DNA of 64,000 nt from Bradyrhizobium sp. ARR65 (GTDB taxonomy: Bacteria > Pseudomonadota > Alphaproteobacteria > Rhizobiales > Xanthobacteraceae), in the NCBI RefSeq assembly GCF_000472385.1, contig NZ_AWZU01000030.1:1-64000 (forward strand). Direction: 5' to 3'. Below the pieces are notes generated by a model that did no database searches, was not told the DNA's origin, and was given only the letters and a program-made list of their open reading frames with translations. The translations under genes and the position numbers were made by a program. Positions 1 to 7,906 of the stretch are shown one piece after another (position 1 is the first letter of the stretch; each line of letters starts with the position of its first letter).

Positions 1-450
1 CAGAGGGCGCAGGGAAGACCGGGTGCCCGCCGGCACCCGTGGGCCCTCGCGCGAAAAAGTACGCGCAAGAGCGCGAAGACCACAGGTGTAGGCGGAGAAC
101 ACTCCGGCCTTCCCTGCGCAGTGGTTTACGGCTTACTTCGAGCTCTCCCCGGTAAACCAGACTTTGTTGTCACCGTCACCCGCGCGATGCGAATGCATCG
201 TCGCGACCTTAGCGCCAGCCTCGGGGCGCCAGGACCACACGACTTCGCCGTCCGCGCCGATGCCGCTCGTCTCTCGGCACGGTCGCGTCCACCGCATCCC
301 GCCTCGCGTGTCGTGACGATCGCGATACGCCCCTCTTGCCGAGGCGGGATGCTCGCACGATACACGGAATCTGATTTCTGAAAAACAGAAATATTTTTGA
401 GCGTGCAGATTGACAGACTTTTGGCGCGCGCGCATGTCGGGCAAATCAAT
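1..450. repeat. Structured non-coding intergenic element with several hairpins
   Basis: No convincing gene lies here; the open frames are short and arginine-rich. The stretch is full of inverted repeats. GCGCAGGGAAG at 7-17 pairs with CTTCCCTGCGC at 109-119 and extends to 16 pairs with one mismatch. GGGTGCC at 21-27 pairs with GGCACCC at 32-38. A perfect 13-bp pair lies at 294-306 and 340-352. ATTTCTG at 374-380 pairs with CAGAAAT at 386-392. I recall very similar text (ending in a 'catgtcgggcaaatcaa'-like tail, here near 432-450) scattered through Bradyrhizobium and Rhodopseudomonas genomes, so this is probably one copy of a dispersed repeat family. Both boundaries are approximate and the left end may lie outside the window. 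Positions 451-626 show nothing I can interpret. Confidence 0.6.
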
Positions 451-626
451 TGCTGCGATCGTTGCAAGTGATCGCCGGCATCGGCTCGCAGGCGAACCAG
501 ATGAGGCGAGCCCACGTGCGGTAAAACTGCGGTCTTCCATCACCGGCGCTGTCGCCGTAAGCTATCACGGTGTCCCGGCCGCGTTCGGAAACGCGCAAAT
601 CGGGGGCGACCAGAAAGCGAGACCAG

Positions 627-1064
627 GTGACTTCTGAGTGGCAGTATCAGGTCAGATTTGATGCGAACGACTCCGCGACGGCGGAATCGCTGCGCCGAAA
701 GCGCCGTGATGCGGCGGTGGCGCCGTTACTCGATGCGCTCGCCAAGCATCGCGCTGCGCCAAAATGCCAATTCGATGCCTTTGCCGACTATGTCGCCGCA
801 GCAGAAGAGCAAGGCACCGAAAACTATCCGCTTTATCAATGGACAAAGGTAACGATCGAGAATCCGGCAAAGAAGGAAAAATATCTGAAGTCCTTCACGG
901 TCTATGTGGACGACCAAGAGGTCTATGCCAAGGAGATCGCCGACGCGCTGGAGGCTGACTTGCAACCGTTCGCGACCAGCGGACTGATCACGCGCATCTC
1001 CAAATACGATACCAATCCAGCCAACAATCCCCAGCCGCCGCAGTGGCCTCGCCAGCAGCGATAA
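627..1064 (+). CDS. Hypothetical protein, 145 aa
   Basis: I do not recognise the family. The protein is soluble and polar, starts with VTSEWQYQVRF and ends in a proline/glutamine-rich tail. It has no signal peptide, membrane segment or metal motif. The frame stays open further upstream to 570, but the arginine-rich leader looks non-coding, so I prefer the GTG at 627 with the weak purine-rich stretch AAAGCGAGA just before it. The mixed charged and hydrophobic pattern (for example SFTVYVDDQEVYAKEIADAL) reads like real protein. It stands alone between the repeat element and the convergent parDE pair, and could encode a small hypothetical protein of an accessory island. Confidence 0.55.
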   Translation: MTSEWQYQVRFDANDSATAESLRRKRRDAAVAPLLDALAKHRAAPKCQFDAFADYVAAAEEQGTENYPLYQWTKVTIENPAKKEKYLKSFTVYVDDQEVYAKEIADALEADLQPFATSGLITRISKYDTNPANNPQPPQWPRQQR

Positions 1065-1222
1065 CCGTCCATGCGTTCGACTCGACCATTTTGGCGTCAG
1101 GGTCGAAGCCGACTATCAATGCTTTGTTGACGCGGGCCATCTTCGGCGGCGGCGCCACTTTGCCAGGGCACGCTGCCGTGTCCAGATTTGCGCCGGCTCT
1201 CACAGCAATGCCACCGCAAGCT

Positions 1223-1579
1223 CTATTCGGTGCTCTCGTCGGGTGCAGATGGAACGCCGCGCCGAAGGTCCATTCTGTCGTGGAGGATGCGCAGGATTTC
1301 GATCGTTCTGTTTGACGCTGCCCGATACAGCAGGAAGTGGCTTCCGCGGCGCTCCCGTCTCGCAACGTTCAGCGTGCGAAGGCCTACCATGATCTCGTCC
1401 CGAGCCATGGAACCTGCGACATCGGGACCGTCAGCGAGTTCGCCAATCGCCTGAATGAGCGTATCCCGATAGACGCGCGATTGTCGCGCACCAAAATTCT
1501 CCGTGGTCCATTTGAGAATGTTGGCAAAGTCGACTTCTGCGGCAGCGCCGAGACGAACGCGCCATCTACGCTCGGCCAT
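1223..1579 (-). CDS. parE: ParE/RelE-family toxin of a type II toxin-antitoxin pair
   Basis: Small basic protein (118 aa from the ATG at 1579) with the RelE/ParE layout: an N-terminal helical hairpin (AAAEVDFANILKWTTENFG), a middle 'IGELADGPDV' turn, and C-terminal strands with 'RRGSHFLLYRA' and 'IEILRILHDRMD'. Family members act as gyrase poisons (ParE) or mRNA interferases (RelE); the sequence alone does not decide which, although the pairing with a ParD-like antitoxin favours ParE. The antitoxin stop lies 7 bp upstream, so the two are co-transcribed. The frame is open upstream to 1627, which would overlap the antitoxin. The ATG at 1579 matches usual family length. Confidence 0.85.
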   Translation of the reverse strand: MAERRWRVRLGAAAEVDFANILKWTTENFGARQSRVYRDTLIQAIGELADGPDVAGSMARDEIMVGLRTLNVARRERRGSHFLLYRAASNRTIEILRILHDRMDLRRGVPSAPDESTE

Positions 1580-1586
1580 CAGGGCG

Positions 1587-1880
1587 CTATTCGGTTGCTC
1601 GGGAGATGACCTTCTCCGAGAGGTCATTCAAATAGGCTTGCAGTTCCTCGATATTGTCGAATTCCTTGAACTCTCCTTGATCCAACGCCCCGATACCGAC
1701 GCGCGCCGCCGCTCGCAACGCTTTCAGCTTACCCGCATCCTCCGCCTCGCGTTGCTCCACGAGCCGCAACCCATCACGCAGCACTTCGCTGGCGTTCTGG
1801 TAGCGGCCGGACTTGACGAGGCTCTCAAGGAGTTCTTCTTGGCGCTCCGTCAGCACGACATTTCTGGTGGGCATTGGCAT
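1587..1880 (-). CDS. parD: ParD-like ribbon-helix-helix antitoxin
   Basis: A 97-aa acidic protein. Residues 1-45 form a ribbon-helix-helix (start MPMPTRNVVLTERQEELLE, then SGRYQNASEVLRDGLRLVE), which is the DNA-binding half of ParD/CopG antitoxins. The rest is a charged helix that would wrap the toxin. It precedes the toxin gene in one minus-strand operon. A perfect palindrome 32 bp upstream of its start (1912-1930) is the obvious autoregulatory operator. Length and gene order are typical of chromosomal parDE. Confidence 0.9.
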   Translation of the reverse strand: MPMPTRNVVLTERQEELLESLVKSGRYQNASEVLRDGLRLVEQREAEDAGKLKALRAAARVGIGALDQGEFKEFDNIEELQAYLNDLSEKVISRATE

Positions 1881-1911
1881 CCTCTCAGATCACCCGAAAG
1901 CAGGGCGTCCC

Positions 1912-1930
1912 TATGGCATAATATGCCATA
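1912..1930. promoter_or_regulatory. Perfect palindrome, candidate ParD operator
   Basis: TATGGCATA, one central A, then TATGCCATA: a perfect 9-bp inverted repeat directly upstream of parD (start at 1880). Ribbon-helix-helix antitoxins bind such palindromes over their own promoter, and the AT-rich core could contain the -10 region. Binding is inferred; the symmetry is read directly. The rest of the gap up to the chemoreceptor stop (1931-2114) shows nothing. Confidence 0.7.
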
Positions 1931-2114
1931 ACCGTTTCACAGCCTCAACCCGCGCCGCGTGCCCTAGGCAAAACGCTGCGAGTGATCGTCGTCCCGATCG
2001 CGGTTTCGACGTCGTCATAGCGTCAAGGCGAACGAATAGTGCTCGCCTCATCGGCGGTGGGGCATCAGCGCGGCGACGAAGGATCGTCCCGCTCGGCAAA
2101 TGCCCCGCCAGCGA

Positions 2115-3812
2115 TCACGCCGCCCGGATATTGCTCAGGAACTTTCCGGTCTCACCCTTGAGCCGATCGGATTGGGCGGTAAGCTGTCCCGCGGCATTCA
2201 GCACGAGGTTCGCCGCCGCGTCGACCTGACCGGATGCTTCGCGGACATTCACGATCGTTTGCATGACATCCTGTGTGCCCTGCCCCGCCTGCTGCACGCT
2301 CCGCGCGATTTCCTGGGTTGCGGTGCCTTGCTGCTCGACGGCCGCGGCGATCGAGCCGGCGATCTCGTTCATCTGCCCGATTGTCGTACCGATCTCGCGG
2401 ATAGCATCGACGGTCGAGCCGGTTGCCTCGCGGATGGCCTGGATCTGGCTTGCGATTTCGTCTGTGGCCTTGGCCGTCTGCGACGAGAGCGCCTTGACCT
2501 CGTTGGCGACGACGGCAAAGCCCTTGCCCGCTTCGCCCGCGCGCGCGGCTTCGATCGTCGCGTTGAGGGCCAGCAGATTGGTCTGTCCGGCGATGCTCTG
2601 GATCAGGGCCATCACCTCGCCGATCTTGTGCGTGGACTGCACCAGATTCTCGACCATGGATTCCGTTCGCGTTGCTTGCTCGACGGCGTTCTGCGCGATC
2701 GACGTCGATTGGGTGACTTGGCGGGCGATCTCCTTGATCGAGGAGGACAGCTCCTCCGCGGAGGCGGCAACGGTCTGGACGTTCGAGGCGGTCTGCTCCG
2801 CGGCCGCCGCGACCTTCACGCTTTGGCCCGTCGTCCCCTCGGCGATCTTGGACATCGATGATGCCGAGTTCTGCAGCTCGCCGGCAGCGGCGGCCGTCGC
2901 CTCGATGACGGCGCCAATGCTGCGTTCGAACTCGTCCGCGATACGGACCAGGATGGCCCGCCGATCCTCGACGGCGCGGGCTTTCAGCTCTTCCTGCTCG
3001 TTGCGCAGCCGCGTGGTCTCGACAAGGTGATCCTTGAAGACCTGGAGGCTTCGTGCCATCCGGCCGACCTCGTTCTTCAGATCGACGAACGGAACATCGA
3101 CATCGAGCTTGCCTTTAGTGAGACCATCCATCACCTCGCAGGTCCGTGCGAGCGGAACGACGATCCCGCGGCCGAGCCAGAATGCGGTAAATCCGGCGAT
3201 CATAAGCCCACACAGCGCGATGATCGCAGCCCAGATCGACCGATGCAGGACGACGGCGTCGATGTCGTCGACATAGGCCCCGGCCTGAAGTGCAAGAAGC
3301 TTGTCGCCCATGGTGAAGGCGCCGACATAGGAGAGCTTCTGCAGTTCGGCGCCGCCGCCGGAGCGGGGCGCGAAATATTCGACATAACCGCCGCCGGCGC
3401 GCGCGGTCTGCACGATATCCTGGATCAGCAGCTTGCCGTGGCTGTCCTTGAAATCCCAACGGTTGACGTTGATGTATTTGGGATTGCTGTGCACATAAGT
3501 GACCCCGGCGTCCGAGCTTGTCGCGCCATAGACACCGACATAATCAGCATATTGGCCCCAGCGCATGGCGCCAATCGACGCGAAGGCACTCTGACGCGCC
3601 CGGTCGGGATCGAGCCGACCGGCCTTTACTTCGCCATCGTAGAAAGCGAGCACCTTGACCGCAGCCTCCACCATGTTGCGGATCGTGGTTCGCCGCTCAT
3701 CGAGAACTGTGTCACGCAGCTCCATGATCTGCATGACCGAAATGGCGAAAAAGGCGACCGAAAGCACGGCAATGATCGTCGCCAGGCGCTGATAAATCGT
3801 GAGATGGCGCAT
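2115..3812 (-). CDS. Methyl-accepting chemotaxis protein with Cache sensor domain
   Basis: A 565-aa inner-membrane chemoreceptor. There is a first membrane helix at about residues 10-28, then a periplasmic single-Cache-type sensor (about 33-185, with YADYVGVYGATSSD and the 'HSNPKYINVNRWDFKDSHGK' stretch typical of sCache_2). A second helix follows at about 190-212, then a HAMP linker with 'IVVPLARTCEVMDGLTKG', and the cytoplasmic signalling coiled coil. The highly conserved hairpin tip reads IAGQTNLLALNATIEAARAG. It passes ligand signals to CheA/CheW; no che genes are nearby, so it is an orphan receptor. sCache_2 receptors often bind small carboxylates, but the ligand cannot be read here. The C-terminus lacks an obvious CheR/CheB pentapeptide. 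Confidence 0.95.
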   Translation of the reverse strand: MRHLTIYQRLATIIAVLSVAFFAISVMQIMELRDTVLDERRTTIRNMVEAAVKVLAFYDGEVKAGRLDPDRARQSAFASIGAMRWGQYADYVGVYGATSSDAGVTYVHSNPKYINVNRWDFKDSHGKLLIQDIVQTARAGGGYVEYFAPRSGGGAELQKLSYVGAFTMGDKLLALQAGAYVDDIDAVVLHRSIWAAIIALCGLMIAGFTAFWLGRGIVVPLARTCEVMDGLTKGKLDVDVPFVDLKNEVGRMARSLQVFKDHLVETTRLRNEQEELKARAVEDRRAILVRIADEFERSIGAVIEATAAAAGELQNSASSMSKIAEGTTGQSVKVAAAAEQTASNVQTVAASAEELSSSIKEIARQVTQSTSIAQNAVEQATRTESMVENLVQSTHKIGEVMALIQSIAGQTNLLALNATIEAARAGEAGKGFAVVANEVKALSSQTAKATDEIASQIQAIREATGSTVDAIREIGTTIGQMNEIAGSIAAAVEQQGTATQEIARSVQQAGQGTQDVMQTIVNVREASGQVDAAANLVLNAAGQLTAQSDRLKGETGKFLSNIRAA

Positions 3813-3853
3813 CCGTTAGCCCCCTGCAAGTAGCTCACGGATAGCAACGCAAC

Positions 3854-3893
3854 CTTAATTGATTGTTATCGATCTTAATCGATTGTTATCGAT
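3854..3893. repeat. Two tandem 20-bp repeats upstream of the chemoreceptor
   Basis: Copies CTTAATTGATTGTTATCGAT (3854-3873) and CTTAATCGATTGTTATCGAT (3874-3893) sit head to tail with one mismatch. The second copy contains ATCGATTGTTATCGAT, an inverted ATCGAT pair. They begin 42 bp upstream of the chemoreceptor start at 3812, so a binding site for an unknown regulator is plausible. Confidence 0.6.
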
Positions 3894-3917
3894 GCGCGCC
3901 GCATCGCCCGTTGGCAC

Positions 3918-3980
3918 TCAGGGCCGTATCGCAGCCATCACCTGCACGGACACGCCGGTAGCGCCGATGGCGGCATCCGC
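3918..3980 (-). pseudogene. Remnant of a thiolase C-terminus
   Basis: Read on the minus strand, about 17 codons (3921-3971) encode AAIGATGVSVQVMAAIRP and end at a TGA at 3918. This matches the conserved C-terminal part of thiolases; the intact thiolase at 6685-7854 has PIGATGVSMHVMTAM at the equivalent place. Upstream of the fragment the frame runs into antisense of the MarR gene and no longer resembles a thiolase. It is best explained as a leftover from rearrangement next to the MarR gene. It is short, so the identification rests on the IGATGVS core. Confidence 0.5.
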
Positions 3981-3984
3981 ACCG

Positions 3985-4455
3985 CTATCCGAATCTTGAA
4001 GACGCCGGACTGCGTCTCGCCGCCTTTGGCTCCCTCGATACGCCTCCAATGGTTTCCAGGTCCCGCCACAGACTTGCAGCGCGGTCCCTGCCCAGTGCAT
4101 TCACGAACTGTTTGTTGACCCGGTCCATGACCGCGTCCAGTGGCGCCTCCAACTGCGCGCCCTTGTTGGTCAAATAGACCCGGCTCATCCGCCGGTCACC
4201 GCCAGGATCGGCCCGGCGCTCCAGCCAGCCACCCGCCTCCATCCTGTCGATCAGCCCGGTCACGGTAGCGCTGTCGAGCACGAGACGCGCGCACAGCTCC
4301 GCGCCGTTCAGCCCATCGCGCTCCCACAACACTTTCAGGATCGCGAACTGCACGGGCGTAACGCCGTAGGGCGCCAAGGCTTCACGCGATGCCTTGGTTA
4401 CCTGCTGCTGCGCCTTGCCGATCAGAAAGCTGAGGCAGTCCTCAAGCCGCTCCAC
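3985..4455 (-). CDS. MarR-family transcriptional regulator
   Basis: A 156-aa winged-helix repressor. The DNA-binding part reads YGVTPVQFAILKVLWERDG, then LNGAELCARLVLDSATVTGL, followed by the wing (ERRADPGGDRRMSRVYLTNKG) typical of MarR proteins. Flanking helices form the dimer interface. The start is a GTG at 4455 preceded by a strong AGGAGGGG ribosome site. It is divergent from the DUF2000 gene at 4593, and the shared 137-bp gap holds two CTTGCATAC repeats exactly 20 bp apart. It therefore probably controls itself and that neighbour, released by a small phenolic or oxidative signal as in the family. Confidence 0.9.
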   Translation of the reverse strand: MERLEDCLSFLIGKAQQQVTKASREALAPYGVTPVQFAILKVLWERDGLNGAELCARLVLDSATVTGLIDRMEAGGWLERRADPGGDRRMSRVYLTNKGAQLEAPLDAVMDRVNKQFVNALGRDRAASLWRDLETIGGVSREPKAARRSPASSRFG

Positions 4456-4520
4456 GATCCCCTCCTGCGTCCTGGTCCATCGCCAGCGCGAGCGAAATGG
4501 CTCGCACGCAACTCATATGG

Positions 4521-4549
4521 CTTGCATACAAGCAATTTAACTTGCATAC
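4521..4549. promoter_or_regulatory. Pair of CTTGCATAC repeats, candidate MarR operator
   Basis: CTTGCATAC occurs at 4521-4529 and again at 4541-4549, 20 bp (two helical turns) apart, in the gap between the divergent marR-type gene and the DUF2000 gene. The first copy sits in CTTGCATACAAG, with matching CTTG/CAAG arms. The position and phasing suit a MarR dimer pair on one DNA face. Confidence 0.5.
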
Positions 4550-4592
4550 TAGCTACTCGTATAGAAGGGAACGTTGACATGGAGGCGCGTGC

Positions 4593-5093
4593 GTGACAAC
4601 CGAAATGGAAGAACCGGCCGTCGAGCCAATGCGCTGCGTCGCGGTAATCGACCATGCGCTTCCGATCGGTCACGCCGCCAACGCCGCCGCCGTGCTGGCC
4701 CTGACGATGGGCAAGCGACAACCGCACCTTGCCGGCGAACCGCTGGTCGACGCGTCGGGCGACGCTCACCCGGGCCTGATTCCGATCGGCATCCCTGTGC
4801 TGGGCGCTCCGGCGGATGAACTTGCCGCCGTACGCGGCAAGGCCATCGCCGCAGGTCTCGAGGTCGTGGATTTTCCCGCTCAGGGACAGCAGACGACCGA
4901 CTATGCCGAGTTCCAGCGCCTGGTGAGCGAGACCAGTCCCGAGGCGCTTCGCTATCTCGGCATCATGATCTACGGCACGAAGAAGAAGGTCTCCCGCCTC
5001 GTAGGTCGCTACAGTCTGCTACGGTCTCAAGCCCGCGCCGATGAGTGCCGGCCGCAGTCAAGGCCTGACCGAATGGATGCCGAGGCGCAATGA
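4593..5093 (+). CDS. DUF2000 domain protein
   Basis: A 166-aa protein with the DUF2000 pattern: CVAVIDHALPIGHAANAAAV, then LALTMGKRQPHLAGEPLVDA, IPIGIPVLGAPADEL, and YLGIMIYGTKKKVSRLVG near the C-terminus. The fold is related to peptidyl-tRNA hydrolase II-like proteins, but no reaction is established. The start is a GTG at 4593 with GGAGG at 4581-4585. An ATG at 4605 is the alternative. The last 20 residues or so are polar and go beyond the usual family end. It probably belongs to the regulon of the divergent MarR gene. Confidence 0.8.
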   Translation: MTTEMEEPAVEPMRCVAVIDHALPIGHAANAAAVLALTMGKRQPHLAGEPLVDASGDAHPGLIPIGIPVLGAPADELAAVRGKAIAAGLEVVDFPAQGQQTTDYAEFQRLVSETSPEALRYLGIMIYGTKKKVSRLVGRYSLLRSQARADECRPQSRPDRMDAEAQ

Positions 5094-5168
5094 CAATGAT
5101 CAGGCTTAAATCGTCGCGCTCCGGACGTTCTGGGCATGAGAGGCGAGCTTCCTGCCTCAACACGACGG

Positions 5169-6611
5169 TTATTTTATCCTTGCCTCGGCCGCAATCAGCT
5201 CTTTGCCCTCCGCGGTCCTGATCGTCAGCCGCACGTGGTCGCCGCCGCCGGCGGGAAGAGCTGCGGAAATGCGATTTCCGTTTCTCGGATCCGCTGTCAC
5301 ACCGTCGTCGAACAGGACCGTATCGCCGCGCCTGAGCGTCACATGCAACGGTGTGGCCGGCTCCATGCTGAAGAACTGAACGTTCACGGCGGAGCCGTCG
5401 GCCGAGAGATCGACCAGGATGTGCCCGTTCGCATCCGTCACGTTGCTCATGCCGACCGTCGGGCTGTAGGTTTCCGGGATGTCCACTTCGCCTCGTGCCG
5501 GAAAACTGGCATTGTGGAAAAACTGGTCCGACACGCCCGCCCACAATTCGACGTAAGGCCGCTGCTCGCTCGGATCCTTGCGCGGGTCGGTTTTGTTTGT
5601 GAACGATGGAAATCCCCACGTCCACATCTTCAAGCCGCGCGTGATCCTGTTGTCGGCGACGCGGATGATACCCTCTTCGTTGTCGTGGTTGATCACGCCC
5701 CAGAAATTCCTGCCCTCCATGTCGGGCGCCGCGTAGGCGATGCCCATTGTCGGCCAATTTTTGAAATAGCGCAGTTTATCGAAGCTATAGCTTCCGATGC
5801 CCGCCGGCGTGTCGCCGTGGGAGAGATTGGCCGACCACGCTGGCGTGCTGTAGGCCCTGATCGGCGCGATGATTTCGGCACCGCCGGTCGTCTGGGGATT
5901 GGCCGGATCCGATCCTGGCGCCAGCGTCGTACACGTCCAATATTCGTATTGGAGAGCCCGGGGTTGCGGATTTTTCAGCACCATGCGCGCATCGAGCGCG
6001 GCGCGATCGGCTTTCAGCGTGACGTAGTAGGTCGCCTCCAAGCCTGTCGAATGCCTGAACTTGCCCGGCGCCGCCGAATAGTCGAAATCGTCTTTCAGCG
6101 ACATCGACACCGTGACTTCATCGGCGTCTTCCTTCACCACCTTGTAATCCCACGGCTTCAGCCAGGTCTTGCCGTGCTCGGGATCAGGGAAGGTTGGGAA
6201 AATGCCGCCATACACCATCAACCAGTCGTAATAAAAATTGCCGGCCTTGATCCCGTAGGGCACGCCGACTTGTGTGCGATAGAGTTCTTCGTGGCCGGTC
6301 GGCTTGTAAATGATCGAGAGAATGCGCCCGCCAAATTCGGGCACCAGCGTGACCTTCAGATAGCGGTTCTCGAGCACGTGGGTCTTGAAGGTGCGATCGA
6401 CAATGGTCTTCTTGTCGAGCGAGCCGCTGATAAATCCGTTCTCCGCATCGGTTGCATACTTGACGGTGCTCCATGTCACCGTCGAGTCGCGGAGAGACAC
6501 TCTGTCGGACTCCGGCGAGGCCGCATGCGCGGCGGCATGAAACGCGCAAAGCGCCAACAGGCCGGCAAGCTTGAAACGGGCACGGATACGCAAGCGAGCA
6601 AGAATCGCCAT
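5169..6611 (-). CDS. Secreted DUF5107 / mutarotase-like protein
   Basis: About 480 aa from the ATG at 6611. A signal peptide (ARFKLAGLLALCAFHAAAHA) places it in the periplasm or outside. The mature part has the galactose-mutarotase-like beta pattern of DUF5107: FKTHVLENRYLKVTLVPEFG, GGRILSIIYKPTGHEELYRT, YYDWLMVYGGIFPTFPDPEH and later 'ALQYEYWTCTTLAPGSD'. Such proteins bind or modify sugars; no catalytic residues are assigned. It is the last gene of the sugar-acid operon, 73 bp after the thiolase, so it may act on the extracellular or periplasmic carbohydrate before uptake. The frame runs 22 codons further upstream, but that part lacks any signal-peptide character. Confidence 0.7.
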   Translation of the reverse strand: MAILARLRIRARFKLAGLLALCAFHAAAHAASPESDRVSLRDSTVTWSTVKYATDAENGFISGSLDKKTIVDRTFKTHVLENRYLKVTLVPEFGGRILSIIYKPTGHEELYRTQVGVPYGIKAGNFYYDWLMVYGGIFPTFPDPEHGKTWLKPWDYKVVKEDADEVTVSMSLKDDFDYSAAPGKFRHSTGLEATYYVTLKADRAALDARMVLKNPQPRALQYEYWTCTTLAPGSDPANPQTTGGAEIIAPIRAYSTPAWSANLSHGDTPAGIGSYSFDKLRYFKNWPTMGIAYAAPDMEGRNFWGVINHDNEEGIIRVADNRITRGLKMWTWGFPSFTNKTDPRKDPSEQRPYVELWAGVSDQFFHNASFPARGEVDIPETYSPTVGMSNVTDANGHILVDLSADGSAVNVQFFSMEPATPLHVTLRRGDTVLFDDGVTADPRNGNRISAALPAGGGDHVRLTIRTAEGKELIAAEARIK

Positions 6612-6684
6612 GTCCGTCGCCTTGGAATGAGCGGCGCGCCGGTGGGCACGGCGCTCGCGCGCCTCTGCCCACCTCACGCCTGCG

Positions 6685-7854
6685 CTACTTTGCCGGCTCC
6701 AGCACCGAGACGTAGTTCGCTACCGCAGCGCCGCCCATGTTGAAGATGCCGCCCAACTGCGCATTCTTGAGCTGCATGCCCTCGGGCGCCTCGCCGACAA
6801 GCTGCATCGCAGTCATCACATGCATGGAGACTCCGGTGGCGCCGATCGGATGGCCCTTGGCCTTCAGCCCGCCGGACGGATTGACCGGCAGCTTGCCGTC
6901 CTTCTGCGTCCAGCCTTCCAGAATCGCGCGTGCGCCCTGCCCGCGCGGTGTTAGCCCCATCGCCTCGTACTCGATCAGCTCGGCGACGGTGAAGCAGTCA
7001 TGCGTCTCGACGAAGGAGAGATCGGAGAGCTTAAGGCCGCCCTTCTCCAGCGCGCGCTGCCAGGCCACGGTGCAGCCTTCGAACTGCAGGATGTGGCGCC
7101 TCGACATCGGCAGGAAATCCTGCGCATGCGCTGTGGCGCGGAAGTTGACCGCCTTGCCCATGGTCTTTGCCGTCTCGGAATCCGTCAGCACCAGCGCAGC
7201 GGCACCGTCGGAGACCAGTGAACAGTCGGTGCGCTTCAGGGGGCCAGCGACATAAGGATTCTTCTCGCTTTCGGAGCGGCAGAACTCGAAGCCAAAGTCC
7301 TTGCGCATCTGCGCGAACGGGTTGGCGACCCCGTTCCTATGGTTCTTCGCGGCGATCATCGCCAGCGCATCCGACTGGTCGCCATATTTCTGGAAATAAC
7401 CTTGCGCGATCTTGCCGAACACACCTGCGAAGCCGCCGACCGTGTCGCCGTCTTCCGGCAAGTACGAGGCCTTCAACAGGTTGCGGCCGATCTCGGCCGA
7501 GGGCGTGCGCGTCATCTGCTCGACGCCGACCACGAGAACAAATTTCGCCTGCCCGGCGGCGATGGCGCGGACGCCCTGGTGCACCGCCGCCGACCCCGTG
7601 GCGCAGGCGTTCTCCACCCGGGTCGCCGGCTTGAAGCGAAGCTGCGGGTCGGCCTGCAGCACCAGCGAAGCGGTAAAATCCTGCGGCGAGAAGCCGGCGT
7701 TGAAGTGCCCGAGCATGATCTCGTCGACATCGGCGGCGGAAATGCCGGCATCGGCCAGCGCCTCGTTGGCAACGCGGACGACGAGGCTTTCAACGGTTTC
7801 GGTGTCGAATTTGCCGAATGGCGTATGCGCCCATCCGACGATGCTGGCGGTCAT
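6685..7854 (-). CDS. Thiolase-family acetyl-CoA acetyltransferase (SCP-x type)
   Basis: A 389-aa thiolase-fold enzyme. The acylated cysteine is Cys84 in RVENACATGSAAVHQG. The His motifs are THDCFTVAELIEYEAMG and KAKGHPIGATGVSMHVM. The C-terminal GGIFNMGGAAVANYV replaces the CxG cysteine of classical thiolases, as in the SCP-x/lipid-transfer branch. It would make or break C-C bonds in acyl-CoA esters. It lies 52 bp downstream of the aldolase gene in a sugar-acid operon, which is unusual for a CoA enzyme. It may be in the operon by read-through. A truncated relative of its C-terminus sits at 3918-3980. Confidence 0.88.
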   Translation of the reverse strand: MTASIVGWAHTPFGKFDTETVESLVVRVANEALADAGISAADVDEIMLGHFNAGFSPQDFTASLVLQADPQLRFKPATRVENACATGSAAVHQGVRAIAAGQAKFVLVVGVEQMTRTPSAEIGRNLLKASYLPEDGDTVGGFAGVFGKIAQGYFQKYGDQSDALAMIAAKNHRNGVANPFAQMRKDFGFEFCRSESEKNPYVAGPLKRTDCSLVSDGAAALVLTDSETAKTMGKAVNFRATAHAQDFLPMSRRHILQFEGCTVAWQRALEKGGLKLSDLSFVETHDCFTVAELIEYEAMGLTPRGQGARAILEGWTQKDGKLPVNPSGGLKAKGHPIGATGVSMHVMTAMQLVGEAPEGMQLKNAQLGGIFNMGGAAVANYVSVLEPAK

Positions 7855-7906
7855 GGCTTTCTCCCTGGCTGTTCGGCCAGGGTTTTAGCCCATCAGGCCG
7901 AAGAGT

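Noticed and set aside
988..1365. 125-codon minus-strand frame between the first hypothetical gene and parE
   Set aside because: It overlaps the 3' ends of both genes and has mixed composition. A segment MARVNKALIVGFDPDAKMVE looks protein-like but the rest does not.
5136..6743. 535-codon open frame on the plus strand
   Set aside because: Antisense of the DUF5107 gene, which has a signal peptide and conserved motifs on the other strand.
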